NCBI GenBank assembly: GCA_028710655.1
Contig: JAQTTS010000128.1
Coordinates: 1-6,278, forward strand
From: Dehalococcoidales bacterium
Lineage (GTDB): Bacteria > Chloroflexota > Dehalococcoidia > Dehalococcoidales > UBA5760
Direction: 5' to 3'
Length of the DNA stretch: 6,278 nucleotides
In this document: piece by piece, positions 6,146-6,278 of the stretch
Position numbering within the stretch: the stretch's first letter is position 1
Layout: every line of letters starts with the position of its first letter
Made by a program: the position numbers and the translations under genes
Notes under the pieces: model-generated
Database searches by the model: none
The model's input: only the letters and a program-made list of their open reading frames with translations
What the model was told of the DNA's origin: nothing

Positions 6146-6278
6146 GTGCGGATATCAAGATTGTTCGGCAGGACGCAAAGAGAAATACCTGCCGAAGCAG
6201 ATACCGTTAGTCATCAGCTGCTTCTGAAAGCGGGGATGATATACCAGGTGGCCTCCGGGATATATTCTTATCTGCCTT
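6146..6278 (+). CDS. proS: Prolyl-tRNA synthetase, N-terminal fragment
   Basis: This class II aminoacyl-tRNA synthetase charges tRNA-Pro with proline in the cytoplasm. Only the first 44 codons are inside the window; the gene runs off the right edge. The visible protein reads (M)[12 protein letters not shown] at the start, then [18 protein letters not shown] (13-30) and [14 protein letters not shown] (31-44). This is the highly conserved N terminus of bacterial ProS, leading into class II motif 1. GTG 6146 is chosen because the family begins with M-R-x-S-x-L-F-G and an in-frame stop at 6122-6124 excludes a much longer start. The ribosome binding site is weak (GGA near 6132-6134). ProS commonly follows the cdsA-dxr-rseP-ispG genes in bacteria, so its presence here fits, but here it is separated from ispG by three other genes. 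Confidence 0.93.
   Translation, partial: MRISRLFGRTQREIPAEADTVSHQLLLKAGMIYQVASGIYSYLP
6164..6196 (+). repeat. 9-bp inverted repeat in the first codons of proS
   Basis: TTCGGCAGG (6164-6172) and CCTGCCGAA (6188-6196) are perfectly complementary with a 15-base loop, within codons 7-17 of proS. In RNA this would form a stable hairpin starting 18 bases after the GTG. Both arms encode conserved ProS residues, so part of the match may be accidental. Confidence 0.5.

Noticed and set aside
6101..6196. Cyclic-di-GMP (GEMM) riboswitch, suggested by GGTAGCCCGG (6107-6116) and GACGCAAAG (6172-6180)
   Set aside because: The two fragments are in the wrong order for the class, and the second lies in conserved proS codons. 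The similarity is taken as chance.

Overview
This window looks like a bacterial chromosomal segment carrying part of the widely conserved envelope/isoprenoid housekeeping cluster (uppS-cdsA-dxr-rseP-ispG-proS type). Base composition looks roughly balanced by eye. The order cdsA-dxr-rseP-ispG followed by proS, together with the protein flavour, suggests a Chloroflexota relative of the Dehalococcoidia. That assignment is inference from remembered gene order, not from a search.

Layout: everything recognised as a gene is on the + strand. Bases 1-545 hold the C-terminal part of cdsA (CDP-diacylglycerol synthase). It overlaps dxr (542-1693, first committed MEP-pathway enzyme) by ATGA. The last bases of dxr overlap the GTG start of rseP (1687-2745, site-2 intramembrane protease). 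After a 14-base gap comes ispG (2760-3806, a late MEP-pathway Fe-S enzyme). Only 7 bases later begins a two-gene ABC-2 exporter: an ATPase (3814-4725) and a NodJ/DrrB-like permease (4722-5486), again joined by an ATGA overlap. Overlaps and tiny gaps suggest that 1-5486 is one transcription unit. The operon then breaks. A 173-base spacer carries a good sigma70-like promoter for a small three-helix membrane protein (5660-5965). A second spacer of 180 bases contains several inverted repeats, and the first 44 codons of proS (prolyl-tRNA synthetase) run off the right edge from 6146.

How the genes fit together: cdsA supplies CDP-diacylglycerol for phospholipids. dxr and ispG make isoprenoid precursors, needed among other things for undecaprenyl carriers and quinones. 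rseP cleaves membrane proteins. The ABC pair is an export system of unknown cargo lodged between ispG and proS.

The gene content is mostly ordinary and I found no clear new system. The parts most worth a second look are the ABC exporter placed inside the housekeeping cluster and the non-coding stretch before proS, where at least one hairpin is mutually exclusive with another and could form a regulatory leader. No mobile element, CRISPR array, tRNA or rRNA was seen.
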